A DNA stretch of 64,000 nt from positions 930,001 to 994,000 of the forward strand of contig NZ_CANNBM010000002.1 of assembly GCF_947502895.1 (NCBI RefSeq). The letters run 5' to 3'. Position 1 is the first letter of the stretch. Each line of letters opens with the position of its first letter. A program made the translations under genes and the position numbers. Of this stretch, positions 35,807 through 44,866 are shown piece after piece. The notes under the pieces were generated by a model that made no database searches, was not told the DNA's origin, and saw only the letters and a program-made list of their open reading frames with translations. The DNA is from an uncultured Sulfitobacter sp. GTDB taxonomy: Bacteria; Pseudomonadota; Alphaproteobacteria; Rhodobacterales; Rhodobacteraceae.

Positions 35807-36101
35807 AAGCCTTCAGTCCAAACGTGCGGCCCTTAAAGACCAGCAGAAAATACGGATGTTTGGTAATCTATGTATGCTCATAATACGAATATCATACTGT
35901 TTTAATGATAGAAATCTCTTTTGAATATGGACCGTAGGGTATGGACACACGGCACAATTCGATTGTAGATGCGCGTCTGCGAAAATTTTTTTCAAGGAAA
36001 GTGACGGCTCGTAAAGACATACTTCAAATGAAATGAACGCAACGATATTCCGCCCGGCTCACATGAAAACAATGCAATTCTGAAAAATAGATAGGTAGAA
36101 C
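35807..36101. other. Intergenic stretch, nothing recognised
   Basis: An AT-rich 295-bp gap between the decayed merR and the small gene at 36102. No terminator, repeat or convincing open frame is seen. Confidence 0.5.
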
Positions 36102-36434
36102 ATGAACTTGATCGATTTCGCCAAAACCCTCCCAGCTGATTTCGAAGAAGCGGATTTCATTGATCATCTCAAGAAATCGGTGGATCTCGATCAAATCAAA
36201 GACCTCTCAGAAATCGAGGTAAATAACCTCTTTGATGCTGTGCAATATTTGGCCGATTACCTGTTGCTCGTTCGTGAATACAAAGGTTTTAAAGTTGAAG
36301 TAGAAGGAAGCCCGTACGTTCGGTACAGTGGTCCATACATTCAGAACTTCCTCACAAACCAGAACGAAGGGCCCAGCGATTTTGAGCAAATTGATACGCT
36401 TGGTGTCGGCGGCGCTGACAAATATCTGGGCTGA
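36102..36434 (+). CDS. Small acidic protein, unknown
   Basis: A 110-residue acidic protein (MNLIDFAKTLPADFEEADFIDHLKK) with no signal peptide, membrane segment or recognised motif. TAGGTAGAAC precedes the ATG, a weak ribosome site. Predicted helices fill the first 60 residues and the C terminus is Gly/Asp-rich. It is isolated between a decayed merR and a truncated transporter. It could be a real cytoplasmic protein or a remnant. Confidence 0.5.
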   Translation: MNLIDFAKTLPADFEEADFIDHLKKSVDLDQIKDLSEIEVNNLFDAVQYLADYLLLVREYKGFKVEVEGSPYVRYSGPYIQNFLTNQNEGPSDFEQIDTLGVGGADKYLG

Positions 36435-36677
36435 CCTGAAAACGGCTGCTGTCTGTCAGCGCTCGGCCATCGATATTGCGCATCCTGATCTGCGGGTCCG
36501 TTTCCCAGTGTAGATTTGGGAAGGAGACGGCGTTGGTAGTCCATATAAAACCAAGTGGTGCGATCAATTTTGAGATGGTGGCACCGGAGGTAAAGATCGT
36601 GAGTAACGCTGCCGTTGATGCCTCGATCATAGCGATGAAGACTGAGTGCTTCGACACCGGCCTTGCTCAGCGAAGCA

Positions 36678-37979
36678 TCAGACGGAAGGAGACGCGCCCC
36701 CCAGGTGAAACACCTCTTCTGAATATGATGTTCTGGACTTATGTGGCAGTGGATTAGCCATTGGTCCCACTTCTGTTGCTCGGCCGGATAGTGAGAAGAA
36801 TCGCGTGATCTCATGGTATCTGATCCGCGTATCTTCCAGTGTTTGATAGTATCGGAAAAGCTCTTTCAACGGCGCAGAGAAATCCTTGTGTGCTGCCAGC
36901 ACTGCAACGAGCGCCCCGAGGCTAATGCGGCCCTCAATTACGAAATAGCCACCCAGCGAATAAAACAGGAATGGCGTGAGCGCGGTCAAAAAATTGTTCA
37001 GCGCCTTGATGAAGAACTTCAAAATATAAATACGTCTCCGGACCTCTTCCAGCTCTCGAAAGCTGGTAAGTGTTGGCGCAAATCGTGACGAACTACCCAC
37101 ATCTCGAAGTTGATCGCTGAGGTATCTGCCCAAATACCGGACCTCTTTGATCCTTGTCCGAGAATATCCGTTCACACGGCGTTGTAGCTTGGGGAGGAGG
37201 ATCAATTGGATCGGTAAAACGGTCAGCGCTGCAGCACCCAGCACGGGGTCCTGCATAAACATGAACAATAATATCGTGGCGAGTGTGCCACCTTGAAGAA
37301 CCGGTAACGTCAGCACATCTGCCGCAAATCCGCCGATGGGTTCGACTTCTTGAGCGAGGATAGGGACAATTTCGCTCTGGTCTCCCGCATTCGGGTCGCG
37401 GCGCCATTGCCGATACACCAGCAACCGAAACCTGCGCAAAAACCGCTCAGCGACATATCCTTTGAAGACATTCAAAACATACTTGTTCAGACCGCTCGCA
37501 CTTATCGCCAGCAGGTAAAGACCCGACAACGTCATCAACAGGGTCACCTGTTCAAATTCATACCCCAAGTAGGTGATAGGGAAGCGGTCTGCCTCCAATG
37601 CACCGTTTACGATCTGTTTCGGCAGCTCCAGCGTGACATACAAGATCGGCATTGCGATAAGGCTCAGGATGATCATCAATGCTTGCTGCTTGCGAGAGTA
37701 TCTCAGAACAGTTTTGAAAAGGCTGGGATCAAGACCGCCTACAGTGGAGGCTTGTGGCTCTTCAAGCGGTTGCTTCCGCGACCATTCAATCAGCCTGCGT
37801 ATCAGGAAAGAAAGCAGGACAGCCAACAGCAGTGCAGGTGCAAGAACGAAAATCAGATGGATGATCGGGTGAATCCAATCCGGCACTGTATCGTCGTATG
37901 GGTAGCCAAAGAACAGCACCAGATCGTGAACAACGAGGTAATATTTATCCCAGAATCCTATCACTGCTGAATGGCTCAT
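36678..37979 (-). pseudogene. ABC exporter membrane domain lacking its ATPase
   Basis: A 433-residue open frame with about six membrane segments in the ABC exporter type-1 order (coupling region NGYSRTRIKEVRYLGRYLSDQLRD; SLGALVAVLAAHKDFSAPLKELFRYYQTLEDTRIRYHEITRFF). In full-length relatives this last segment is followed by an ATP-binding domain, but here the frame ends within about 35 unrelated residues. No Walker or signature motif follows in any frame. It is most likely a truncated gene; a separate ATPase partner is not nearby. Confidence 0.65.
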
Positions 37980-38503
37980 TGCTCTGGCGCGAGGTGGTCA
38001 TGCACCATAATGACGCCAAACATCCCCGCCTCACGGTGCCCCGGGACCAAGCAGACAAACTCGAGGTTGGTTTTGCTCGAAAAATTCCAGTCCAGCGTTT
38101 TGCTTGACCCGCTTGCGATCGATACCGCGTTTGGATCTTCATGCTTCATGTCTGGGTGCTCAAGCATCCATTGCTGATGCTTTTTAATCTCTTCAAAAGA
38201 TCCCAGGAAAAACTCATGGTCCAGATGACCTAAATTGTTAATCACAAACCGAACGACCGATCCCTCTTTGATGTGGATCGCGTCAGGTTCGAAAAGCATG
38301 TAACCACTTTGCGTTTCCTCAATATTGATCTCGATTATGCGGGTGATCTCTTTCCCTATTGCCGGCTTGCCGATTGGAACATGTCCGGGGTGGTCGTATG
38401 CGCGGGCGTGAGGCTCATCTCCTTTGCCTGTGCTTGCCTCTACGCCCATCGCAGCAATACTCATACCGCTCAGGATGAGAAGAGCCGTAAAGATAATCTT
38501 CAT
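37976..38503 (-). CDS. Periplasmic cupredoxin
   Basis: A 175-residue secreted protein starting at 38503 (GGAGCATGAA upstream), with signal MKIIFTALLILSGMSIAAMGVEA. The C-terminal cupredoxin domain carries type-1 copper ligands: His in LDHEFFLG, then Cys, His and Met in FVCLVPGHREAGMFGVIMVHD. It probably shuttles electrons or copper in the periplasm. It is a paralogue of the N-terminal part of the protein encoded at 38610. Confidence 0.88.
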   Translation of the reverse strand: MKIIFTALLILSGMSIAAMGVEASTGKGDEPHARAYDHPGHVPIGKPAIGKEITRIIEINIEETQSGYMLFEPDAIHIKEGSVVRFVINNLGHLDHEFFLGSFEEIKKHQQWMLEHPDMKHEDPNAVSIASGSSKTLDWNFSSKTNLEFVCLVPGHREAGMFGVIMVHDHLAPEQ

Positions 38504-38609
38504 TTCATGCTCCATATAACCAATGTTTTTATTGGGGGACGTTGACACAAACGTGAATCCGTTTGGTCAATCGAAAGGAGGCGATGAAACACATCGCCTC
38601 CAGACCCTA

Positions 38610-39425
38610 TTACTTAAGTTGTGTAACGGTCAGCTTGCCTTTGACCGGCTCGGCGATGAATTCGATCTCCTGCCCTTCGGACAGTTTGGAGATCATCGCC
38701 TCGTCTGCGCGAAACACCATCTTCATAGCAGGCATATCGAGGTTCAGCAGAGGACCGTGGTCAATCGTGACCTTGCCACCTTTTGCGTCCACCTTTGTCA
38801 CTTTGCCTTTGGTGTACTCCACCTCAGCCTGTGCAATCTGCACATCTGCTGCCGCCATTGTCATGCTTGCCTTCATTGCGTGTTCGCCAACAGCAACCGC
38901 GCGATACATACCGGACTCGTAGTGACCCGGAATGAGGCACGCAGCCTCGAACGCGCCATCATTTGCAAAGGTCCAGATCACTTCGCCCGAAGCACCGGCA
39001 TCAAGGTTGATGCGGTTTGGATCGTCATGCTCCATCATCATCTTGGCCATTTCGATCTTGTGCTCGGCGTTGCGCTCCATCGTGTCCAATACGAACTCAT
39101 GCTCCAGTTCGCCCTTGTTCTCTATGACAAAACGGATCGTTTCACCTGTTTTGAAGGTCATCTCGTCACCCTCAAGGAGCATCTTGCCATCGTCCGTTTC
39201 AACCATGGTCACATTGATTGTCCGGTCCACCTTTGTGGCGTCACCTGGCATCCCGATCATCATCATTTCAGCGTGGGCATCACCGTGTCCCGCACCATGG
39301 TTGCCGTGGCCTTCGGCCTCTTCAACCTTTACCTCGGAGTGCTTTGTAGCGTGCTCGCCACTTGCGAATGCAGGTGCTCCAAAAGAGAGGGCAATCGCAG
39401 TTGTCAAAAGAAGGTTTTTCATCAT
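38610..39425 (-). CDS. Cupredoxin-CusF fusion protein
   Basis: A 271-residue secreted protein with signal MMKNLLLTTAIALSFGAPAFA. Next come a His/Met-rich stretch (HGNHGAGHGDAHAEMMMIGM), a cupredoxin domain (LEHEFVLD; AACLIPGHYESGMYRAVAV) and a C-terminal CusF-like domain (TKGKVTKVDAKGGKVTIDHGP, LDMPAMKMVFRADE) with His-Met-Met Cu(I) ligands. One chain thus joins a type-1 copper site to a Cu(I) chaperone. It is cotranscribed with the multicopper oxidase. Confidence 0.9.
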   Translation of the reverse strand: MMKNLLLTTAIALSFGAPAFASGEHATKHSEVKVEEAEGHGNHGAGHGDAHAEMMMIGMPGDATKVDRTINVTMVETDDGKMLLEGDEMTFKTGETIRFVIENKGELEHEFVLDTMERNAEHKIEMAKMMMEHDDPNRINLDAGASGEVIWTFANDGAFEAACLIPGHYESGMYRAVAVGEHAMKASMTMAAADVQIAQAEVEYTKGKVTKVDAKGGKVTIDHGPLLNLDMPAMKMVFRADEAMISKLSEGQEIEFIAEPVKGKLTVTQLK

Positions 39426-39467
39426 TTTTCCAGTGTTTTAGAAGTTTTAATTACACGATGGGCCGGT

Positions 39468-40826
39468 TCAGCCCTTTTGCGTTGGTTTCGGTGTCAGAAT
39501 GGTCTTGGGGCTGTTGTTGGACGCGAACTCCGGCAGCTCGCCGGTCCACTCATACGCCTGCTCGCCGGGAGGGTTTTCATACCAGCCAGGGTCCTCATAA
39601 TCGTCTGCTTCTATTCCCTCGCGGACCTTTACGACCGAGAACATACCGCCCATCTCAATGGGTCCGTGGGGACCCCAACCGTTCATCATCGGAATAGTGT
39701 TATCCGGTAACTCCATGGTCATTTTGCCCATGTCACCCATGCCCGCTGTGCCCATTGGCATATATTCGGGCTGGAACGACCGGATTTTCTGGGTGAGCTG
39801 TTTTTTATCGACACCGATAAATGTCGGCACGTCGTGACCCATAGCATTCATCGTATGGTGCGATTTGTGGCAGTGGATGGCCCAATCGCCCAAGTGCTCG
39901 GCGGTGAACTCATATGCCCTCATCGCGCCTACAGGGATGTCGATGCTGACTTCGGGCCACTGCGCGCTTTCTGGCACCCAGCCACCATCGGTGCAGGTTA
40001 CTTTGAAGTCATAGCCGTGCATGTGGATCGGGTGATTTGTCATCGTGAGGTTCCCCACACGCACGCGCACCTTATCACCGCGGTTGACCACCAGTGGGTC
40101 GATGTCAGGGAAAATCCGGCTGTTCCATGTCCACAGGTTGAAGTCCGCCATCGTCATGATGCGCGGGACATAAGTGCCCGGATCAATATCGAAAGCATTG
40201 AGCATGATCAGGAAATCGCGATCAACTGGCATGAATGTCGGATCCTTCGGGTGGACCACAAACATGCCCATCATTCCCATTGCCATCTGCACCATCTCAT
40301 CCGCGTGCGGGTGATACATGAAAGTGCCGGATTTGATCAGGTCGAACTCATAGACAAAGGTTTTGCCCGGTTTAATCCCCGGATGGCTGAGACCCACAAC
40401 ACCGTCCATACCCGAGGGCAGGATCAGGCCGTGCCAATGCACGGAGGTATTCTCAGGCAGTTTGTTGGTGACATATATCCGCACGCGGTCACCTTCGACA
40501 GCCTCGATCGTGGGACCGGTCGACTGGCCGTTATATCCCCAGAGATGGGCGATCATACCATCGGCCAGCTCGCGCTCCACCGGCTCGGCGACAAGGTGGA
40601 ATTCCTTGACCCCATTGTTCATCCGGTGCGGCAAAGTCCAGCCGTTCAACGTGACAACAGGATTATAATCCACACCCGATGACGGGCGTGGCGTGATCGC
40701 GGTTGCGGCACTGTCCATTTGCGCTGCTTCCGGCAAGCCCATGTTCAGGGTCTTGCCCCAAGCTTGGGAAGAGACAAGCGTTGCACCAGCAGCACCTGCT
40801 CCGAGTAATTGACGTCTGTTCAACAT
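39468..40826 (-). CDS. Multicopper oxidase
   Basis: A 452-residue periplasmic enzyme with a Tat signal (NRRQLLGAGAAGATLVSSQAWG). All copper-binding blocks are present: HWHGLILPSGMDG, YHPHADEMVQMAMGMMGMF, NHPIHMHGYDF and HCHKSHHTMNAMGHD. Such enzymes oxidise Cu(I) to the less toxic Cu(II). The lack of Met-rich inserts of CopA/PcoA type and the shorter length suggest a compact laccase-like form. It precedes the cupredoxin-CusF gene. Confidence 0.91.
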   Translation of the reverse strand: MLNRRQLLGAGAAGATLVSSQAWGKTLNMGLPEAAQMDSAATAITPRPSSGVDYNPVVTLNGWTLPHRMNNGVKEFHLVAEPVERELADGMIAHLWGYNGQSTGPTIEAVEGDRVRIYVTNKLPENTSVHWHGLILPSGMDGVVGLSHPGIKPGKTFVYEFDLIKSGTFMYHPHADEMVQMAMGMMGMFVVHPKDPTFMPVDRDFLIMLNAFDIDPGTYVPRIMTMADFNLWTWNSRIFPDIDPLVVNRGDKVRVRVGNLTMTNHPIHMHGYDFKVTCTDGGWVPESAQWPEVSIDIPVGAMRAYEFTAEHLGDWAIHCHKSHHTMNAMGHDVPTFIGVDKKQLTQKIRSFQPEYMPMGTAGMGDMGKMTMELPDNTIPMMNGWGPHGPIEMGGMFSVVKVREGIEADDYEDPGWYENPPGEQAYEWTGELPEFASNNSPKTILTPKPTQKG

Positions 40827-40840
40827 TTCAAATTTCCTTT

Positions 40841-42307
40841 TCAGTGTCCTGCGCCGCCACCAGCGGCAACTGTTGCGCCTTCTCCAGCAGCACCACCGCC
40901 ACCTGCACCACCGCCATAAATGGCAGCTGTCAGATCGGCCTGAGCCATGTAGAAGTCGCTCTTTGCATTTGCTGCCTCAAGAGACGCGCTCAACTTCTCG
41001 CGCACATCTGTCAGCAGTTCGAATGTGTTTGTGATCATGCCGTTGTAGGACAGCAGACCTTCCTCCTCGACGGTCTGGCGCAGAGGGAGCAAAACGTCCT
41101 GATAATGGCGCGCAATCTTATACGAGGCATGATAAGACGCCTCTGCACCGCGTGCCTCGGAGCGCACATTCACGGCCGTTTCGGCAAGCACATTTGCGGC
41201 CTGCAGATACGACAGCTCTGCCTTGCGCATCCGCGCCTTGCCCGTGTCGTAAATCGGGATTGCGAACTCCAGCTCCACCTGAGGTGTCAGGACCTTTTCG
41301 GTATCCCCATCCTCGCCTGCCTCGCGTTCAAATTCGGCGCCGCCGACGATTTCAAGATCGCTGACAATGCGGGTTTGATCCGTAAGACCGAATGCTGCCG
41401 CTTGGGCTTCAAGACCCAGTTTTGCTACACGCAGGTCAACGCGATTTCGTAATGCCTTCGCTTCGATGTTTCCAATGTTGCCGACTGACTTGGGCAAAGC
41501 AGGCAATGCATCGGGCACATAGTAGTCAACCTCGGTTCCCCAGAGGCCCATTAACCGTGTCAGTTCCTCTTTCGACTTGGTTGCATTCAGACGTGCCTTT
41601 GCGAGCTGTCCTGCCAACTCGGCATTGAACGCCTGCTCACGGGCCTGTCCTGCCTTGTTCAGAGCACCCGTCTCACCCAGCTTCCGCGCCAATTCCGACC
41701 CGGCGTCAGATGTTACTTTCGCCCGCTTGAGGTATCCAACCGCCTCAAACGCAGCTACGGACGCAATCCATGCCTGACGGGTCTGATTTGCCAGTGCGAG
41801 GGTGTCATTAACGGCACTCAGCTGTGCTTGGCGAAAGCCGGCATCAGCAATCTCACGGCGCTGTTTGCGCGTTGTCGCATCCAGAATATTTGCGCGTATC
41901 AAACCTTCGATGGCGCGGTAGGCACCCAGTTCAGGCGCACCTATCCCCAATATGCCGATCGATACCACAGGGTTCTCTGGCGTTGATTGCTGCCATGCGT
42001 CAGCAGCTGACAATCCTACGTTTGCATAGGATGCCTGAAGCCCTTTGTTGTTGAGCAATGCCACCTGAACGGCCGTATCAGCCGAGATTGTCTTACGATG
42101 CACCATCGCATGGACTTGTTTTTTCAAAGCCTCGTTTTCAGCCTGGGTTTCGGCAAATACAGTTCGCTTGCCTATTGCAGGTGTCACCTGGCTTGCAACG
42201 TTGGCAAAGCCTGCTTTGGGCTCGGTATAGGCGCCAGGCACTGCCACAGCGCACGCCCCCAAAAACAGCGGGAAACCTGCAATCAGCGGTAATTTAGAAA
42301 TACGCAT
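40841..42307 (-). CDS. TolC-family outer-membrane factor
   Basis: A 488-residue lipoprotein-like outer-membrane channel; ATG at 42307 follows GGAGGG and overlaps the previous stop by one base. The signal has a lipobox (FLGACA). Long coiled-coil helices (AEVAVNVRSEARGAEASYHASYKIA; TNTFELLTDVREKLSASLEAANAKSDFYMAQADL) are typical of TolC/CusC. The C terminus is Gly/Ala-rich. No RND pump or adaptor gene lies in the window, which is unusual for this family. Confidence 0.88.
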   Translation of the reverse strand: MRISKLPLIAGFPLFLGACAVAVPGAYTEPKAGFANVASQVTPAIGKRTVFAETQAENEALKKQVHAMVHRKTISADTAVQVALLNNKGLQASYANVGLSAADAWQQSTPENPVVSIGILGIGAPELGAYRAIEGLIRANILDATTRKQRREIADAGFRQAQLSAVNDTLALANQTRQAWIASVAAFEAVGYLKRAKVTSDAGSELARKLGETGALNKAGQAREQAFNAELAGQLAKARLNATKSKEELTRLMGLWGTEVDYYVPDALPALPKSVGNIGNIEAKALRNRVDLRVAKLGLEAQAAAFGLTDQTRIVSDLEIVGGAEFEREAGEDGDTEKVLTPQVELEFAIPIYDTGKARMRKAELSYLQAANVLAETAVNVRSEARGAEASYHASYKIARHYQDVLLPLRQTVEEEGLLSYNGMITNTFELLTDVREKLSASLEAANAKSDFYMAQADLTAAIYGGGAGGGGAAGEGATVAAGGGAGH

Positions 42308-42549
42308 CAATTTCCCTCCGACTGTTCTTCGTTGACGGTGCGCCAATCGCGAGGGCCGGTCGGGCCGCGATATGTGTATCCGGCGAGGGGATCTTGATAC
42401 CTCACAGGCGACACAACGGCCGTGTTCGTAGCTGCATGTTGCGCCGCAACGACGGGCAATGGCGTTGCCGTATAAGGCAAAGGCTTGAGTTCTTGCGCGC
42501 ATGCGCCAAGAGCAAGGGCCGAGGCCCCCAAAAGTATTTGAATTTTCAT
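42307..42549 (-). CDS. Small lipoprotein
   Basis: An 80-residue protein starting at 42549, with signal and lipobox (GASALALGAC). The mature part is proline-rich and ends RYQDPLAGYTYRGPTGPRDWRTVNEE. It is translationally coupled to the TolC-like gene (TGATG overlap). Similar short lipoproteins often precede TolC-like genes in copper operons, but no function is known. Confidence 0.75.
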   Translation of the reverse strand: MKIQILLGASALALGACAQELKPLPYTATPLPVVAAQHAATNTAVVSPVRYQDPLAGYTYRGPTGPRDWRTVNEEQSEGN

Positions 42550-42624
42550 GGATCGTGCCTGACTGATGAACTTCGGAACCGCGTGCAAATCACGCGAAAC
42601 GAAGGCCCTGTTAAGAGCCTATGA

Positions 42625-43023
42625 TCAGATCAGAAATTGGGGAGGGCGCATCAAGCCTGAAGGCTCGGTCGAGCGCGCCTGAGCTTGAAGGGGGGCATAA
42701 CGGTCAGCAATGGTATGCCCCACAAACACTGGGGCCGTCTCATTAAGGACTACAGAACTGCAAATACCGCTACAGCATTTACCCGCCGCGTGGTCTTCCC
42801 CGTCGGCACTGTCCACAGCCCCACATTTCCCAGCCACTTGAGCAACCTGCGACATGTCATGGGTTTGGTGATCAGCACCAACTGTCATAGTCTCGACAGC
42901 AGAATGTTGGCCACCATGCATGGATGCTGATGCATGGGCAGCGGAGGGTGGAAGGAGCACCAAAGCAAAGACGAACGCAGCGCAAGCCATCGTTTTCATC
43001 ATTGCATATATGGGATTAAGCAT
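42625..43023 (-). CDS. Cys/His-rich periplasmic protein, unknown
   Basis: About 132 residues. The start is uncertain (ATG at 43023 or 42999). A signal peptide is clear (MACAAFVFALVLLPPSAAHA). The mature chain is rich in His, Met and Cys (MHGGQHSAVETM, DHQTHDMSQ, AAGKCCSGICSS), which suits metal binding. It resembles the short DUF2946-like proteins found in copper operons. It is upstream of the lipoprotein and TolC-like genes in the same direction. Confidence 0.68.
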   Translation of the reverse strand: MLNPIYAMMKTMACAAFVFALVLLPPSAAHASASMHGGQHSAVETMTVGADHQTHDMSQVAQVAGKCGAVDSADGEDHAAGKCCSGICSSVVLNETAPVFVGHTIADRYAPLQAQARSTEPSGLMRPPQFLI

Positions 43024-43146
43024 GCTCATCCCACACATTTGGGCAACTCGCTTCCTTCTGTCAATCCATCCAGCGCAGGAAGGTTGGCAAATTTTTCGTG
43101 ATACAAGCGTAGATGCGCCGATCACGGCCACTTTGACCGATACACC

Positions 43147-43905
43147 TCAAAGCATCCGTGCCAACATCCATCCACCCATTCCAAGCATCATCAGATTTTC
43201 AGTCAACGAGATAAAGCCGAGCGGCACATTGCTACTGCCGCCCACGCAGGCGCATTTCAGCTCGCGTTTGTCGATATAAACTGCCTTGATGACCGAAATC
43301 GCCCCAATACCGCCGATGATAATTGCGACAGGGGCTGCCAGCCACAGCAGCGCGCCTGCTGTCATGGCGATACCGGCAAACGCCTCACCGAAGGGGTAGA
43401 CCTTGCCATAAGGCACCCAACGCTGCGCCAGCAGATCATAGTTGAGGAACATCGTCGAGAAACTCTCGATATCTTGCAGCTTTTGAACGGCCAGAAAGCA
43501 CATGGAGATCGAGATGAACCATTCAAACGCGCGCAGGGTGAAGATGTTTTCAAAACTATACCATGATAACCCAAGCGCCATCAGAGCCGCCACTGCGAAG
43601 ATCGCAATGACCGGTTGATAAGAGGTATCGGATTGCTCCTCCTTGGGTTTATCCAGATCGAAGTGAATGCGCAGGTCATCGTATCCGCCAATACGTTCCC
43701 CGTCGATAAAAGTCTGCGGCGTTGTCTCTACCTGATGCTCCTCCATGAACGCATCGGTCTGCTCGCGGGTCTCAAGCGGGTGATCTTCGACATCATACCC
43801 TTGCCGCTCCAAAAGATCCTTGGATTTCAGACCATAGGGACATGTGTGGTCGGGCGTGACCATGCGGTAAAGTTTGGCTGCTCGGGTATCGTGATCCTTG
43901 GGCAT
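43147..43905 (-). CDS. Glutaredoxin-MauE/DoxX fusion membrane protein
   Basis: About 252 residues; the ATG at 43905 has AAGGAG six bases upstream. The N-terminal 80 residues are glutaredoxin-like (KLYRMVTPDHTCPYGLKSKDLLERQGYDVEDHPL, TTPQTFIDGERIGGYDDL) with a single cysteine (TCPY). Four membrane segments of MauE/DoxX type follow (WFISISMCFLAVQKLQD, FGEAFAGIAMTAGALLWL), with ELKCACVGGSS in a loop. It probably moves reducing or oxidising equivalents across the inner membrane for thiol or copper proteins. It follows the DUF305 gene directly. Confidence 0.82.
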   Translation of the reverse strand: MPKDHDTRAAKLYRMVTPDHTCPYGLKSKDLLERQGYDVEDHPLETREQTDAFMEEHQVETTPQTFIDGERIGGYDDLRIHFDLDKPKEEQSDTSYQPVIAIFAVAALMALGLSWYSFENIFTLRAFEWFISISMCFLAVQKLQDIESFSTMFLNYDLLAQRWVPYGKVYPFGEAFAGIAMTAGALLWLAAPVAIIIGGIGAISVIKAVYIDKRELKCACVGGSSNVPLGFISLTENLMMLGMGGWMLARML

Positions 43906-43916
43906 ATCCATCTCCT

Positions 43917-44393
43917 TCATTTACCGTCCATTTCCGGTGTTGCGGCGGGGCCGCCTTCCAGATCGATGATCAGCGCTTTCATCTCGGAAATCTCCAAACG
44001 CTGCGCCTCAATGATGTCATCGGCCAGCTTGCGCACACGCGGGTCTGTGATGTTTGCCCGCTCCGAGGTGAGAATTGCGATGGAGTGATGTGGGATCATC
44101 GCGCGCATCCAGGATGTGTCATCGACCGTGGCCTGACTGCGCACCGCAAATAGCGCGATACCAAAGACCAGTGCGCTGCCCGCAAATATCGCCATGTTCG
44201 CAGCGCGGTTGGTATACATGCCCAGCATAAATGCCAGCATGATCACGGCCATCACTGCGCCCATATAGAGAGCCATATAGCTGCGAGTTTCGCTGAAAAA
44301 GACATGATCCAGCGCGTAGGTGTTGAGATACATCAAGCCGAACATCACTATCGTTGATGTGATGATCATTGCGAAAAAACGTGTGTAAGACAT
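43917..44393 (-). CDS. DUF305 membrane-anchored protein
   Basis: A 158-residue protein starting at 44393 after GAGGAGG. Three hydrophobic segments come first (FFAMIITSTIVMFGLMYL; MALYMGAVMAVIMLAFMLGMY; IFAGSALVFGIALFAV), then the DUF305 signature WMRAMIPHHSIAILTSERANITDPRVRKLADDII. The family is a four-helix fold often tied to copper. A possible CueR operator lies upstream at 44429. It leads the operon that continues to the cupredoxins. Confidence 0.87.
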   Translation of the reverse strand: MSYTRFFAMIITSTIVMFGLMYLNTYALDHVFFSETRSYMALYMGAVMAVIMLAFMLGMYTNRAANMAIFAGSALVFGIALFAVRSQATVDDTSWMRAMIPHHSIAILTSERANITDPRVRKLADDIIEAQRLEISEMKALIIDLEGGPAATPEMDGK

Positions 44394-44428
44394 GGGAATT
44401 CCTCCTCTGAATAATTGCGTGTTCAGGA

Positions 44429-44459
44429 AAGAAACAAACTTCCAGCGCTGGAGGGTTCC
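44429..44459 (-). promoter_or_regulatory. Possible CueR operator upstream of DUF305 operon
   Basis: Minus strand: GGAACC, a 19-bp interval containing the dyad CTCCAGC-GCTGGAAG, then TTTCTT. The dyad is very like that at the copA promoter but one base shorter, and the -35 and -10 matches are weak. It lies in the gap between cueR and the DUF305 gene. Confidence 0.45.
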
Positions 44460-44463
44460 ACAA

Positions 44464-44856
44464 TTATGTCGGAAACTTCTCCAGCTTCGCAAGGATCGGG
44501 CAGTCTGGACGGCCATCACCGGCGCATGTCTGCACCAAATGGGAAAGCGTATCGCGTATCGCTTGCAGGTCCGCGATCTTACGCTCGATCTGCTCCAGAT
44601 GCTCCTTTGCGATGGCACGCACATCGGCGCTTGCACGATCCTGATCATCCCAAAGCGCCAGTAGGTTGCGGCAATCCTCGATGGTGAACCCCAGCGCCCG
44701 GGAGCGGCCCAGAAACGCCAGCTTGTGCATGTCGCTTTCGCGGAAACTACGGTAGCCATTTGTGTCACGCAATGGTGTGATCAGGCCGATATCCTCATAA
44801 TACCGTATAGTTTTAGCAGGCAGGCCGGATTTCTTTGCAACTTCGCCGATGTTCAT
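44464..44856 (-). CDS. cueR: CueR-type copper-responsive MerR regulator
   Basis: A 130-residue regulator; ATG at 44856 is 7 bp from AGGAG. The winged helix reads MNIGEVAKKSGLPAKTIRYYEDIGLI. The metal loop has Cys111 and Cys119 (TCAGDGRPDCPIL), matching CueR Cys112/Cys120, and Ser77 in place of the cysteine of divalent sensors. This points to Cu(I)/Ag(I)/Au(I) sensing. It is 10 bp downstream of copA, hence induced along with it. Confidence 0.9.
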   Translation of the reverse strand: MNIGEVAKKSGLPAKTIRYYEDIGLITPLRDTNGYRSFRESDMHKLAFLGRSRALGFTIEDCRNLLALWDDQDRASADVRAIAKEHLEQIERKIADLQAIRDTLSHLVQTCAGDGRPDCPILAKLEKFPT

Positions 44857-44866
44857 CATCGCTCTC

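Noticed and set aside
36352..36657. 101-residue minus-strand frame next to the truncated ABC gene
   Set aside because: It overlaps the small gene at 36102 and shows no ATPase or transposase motif. It is too uncertain to call.
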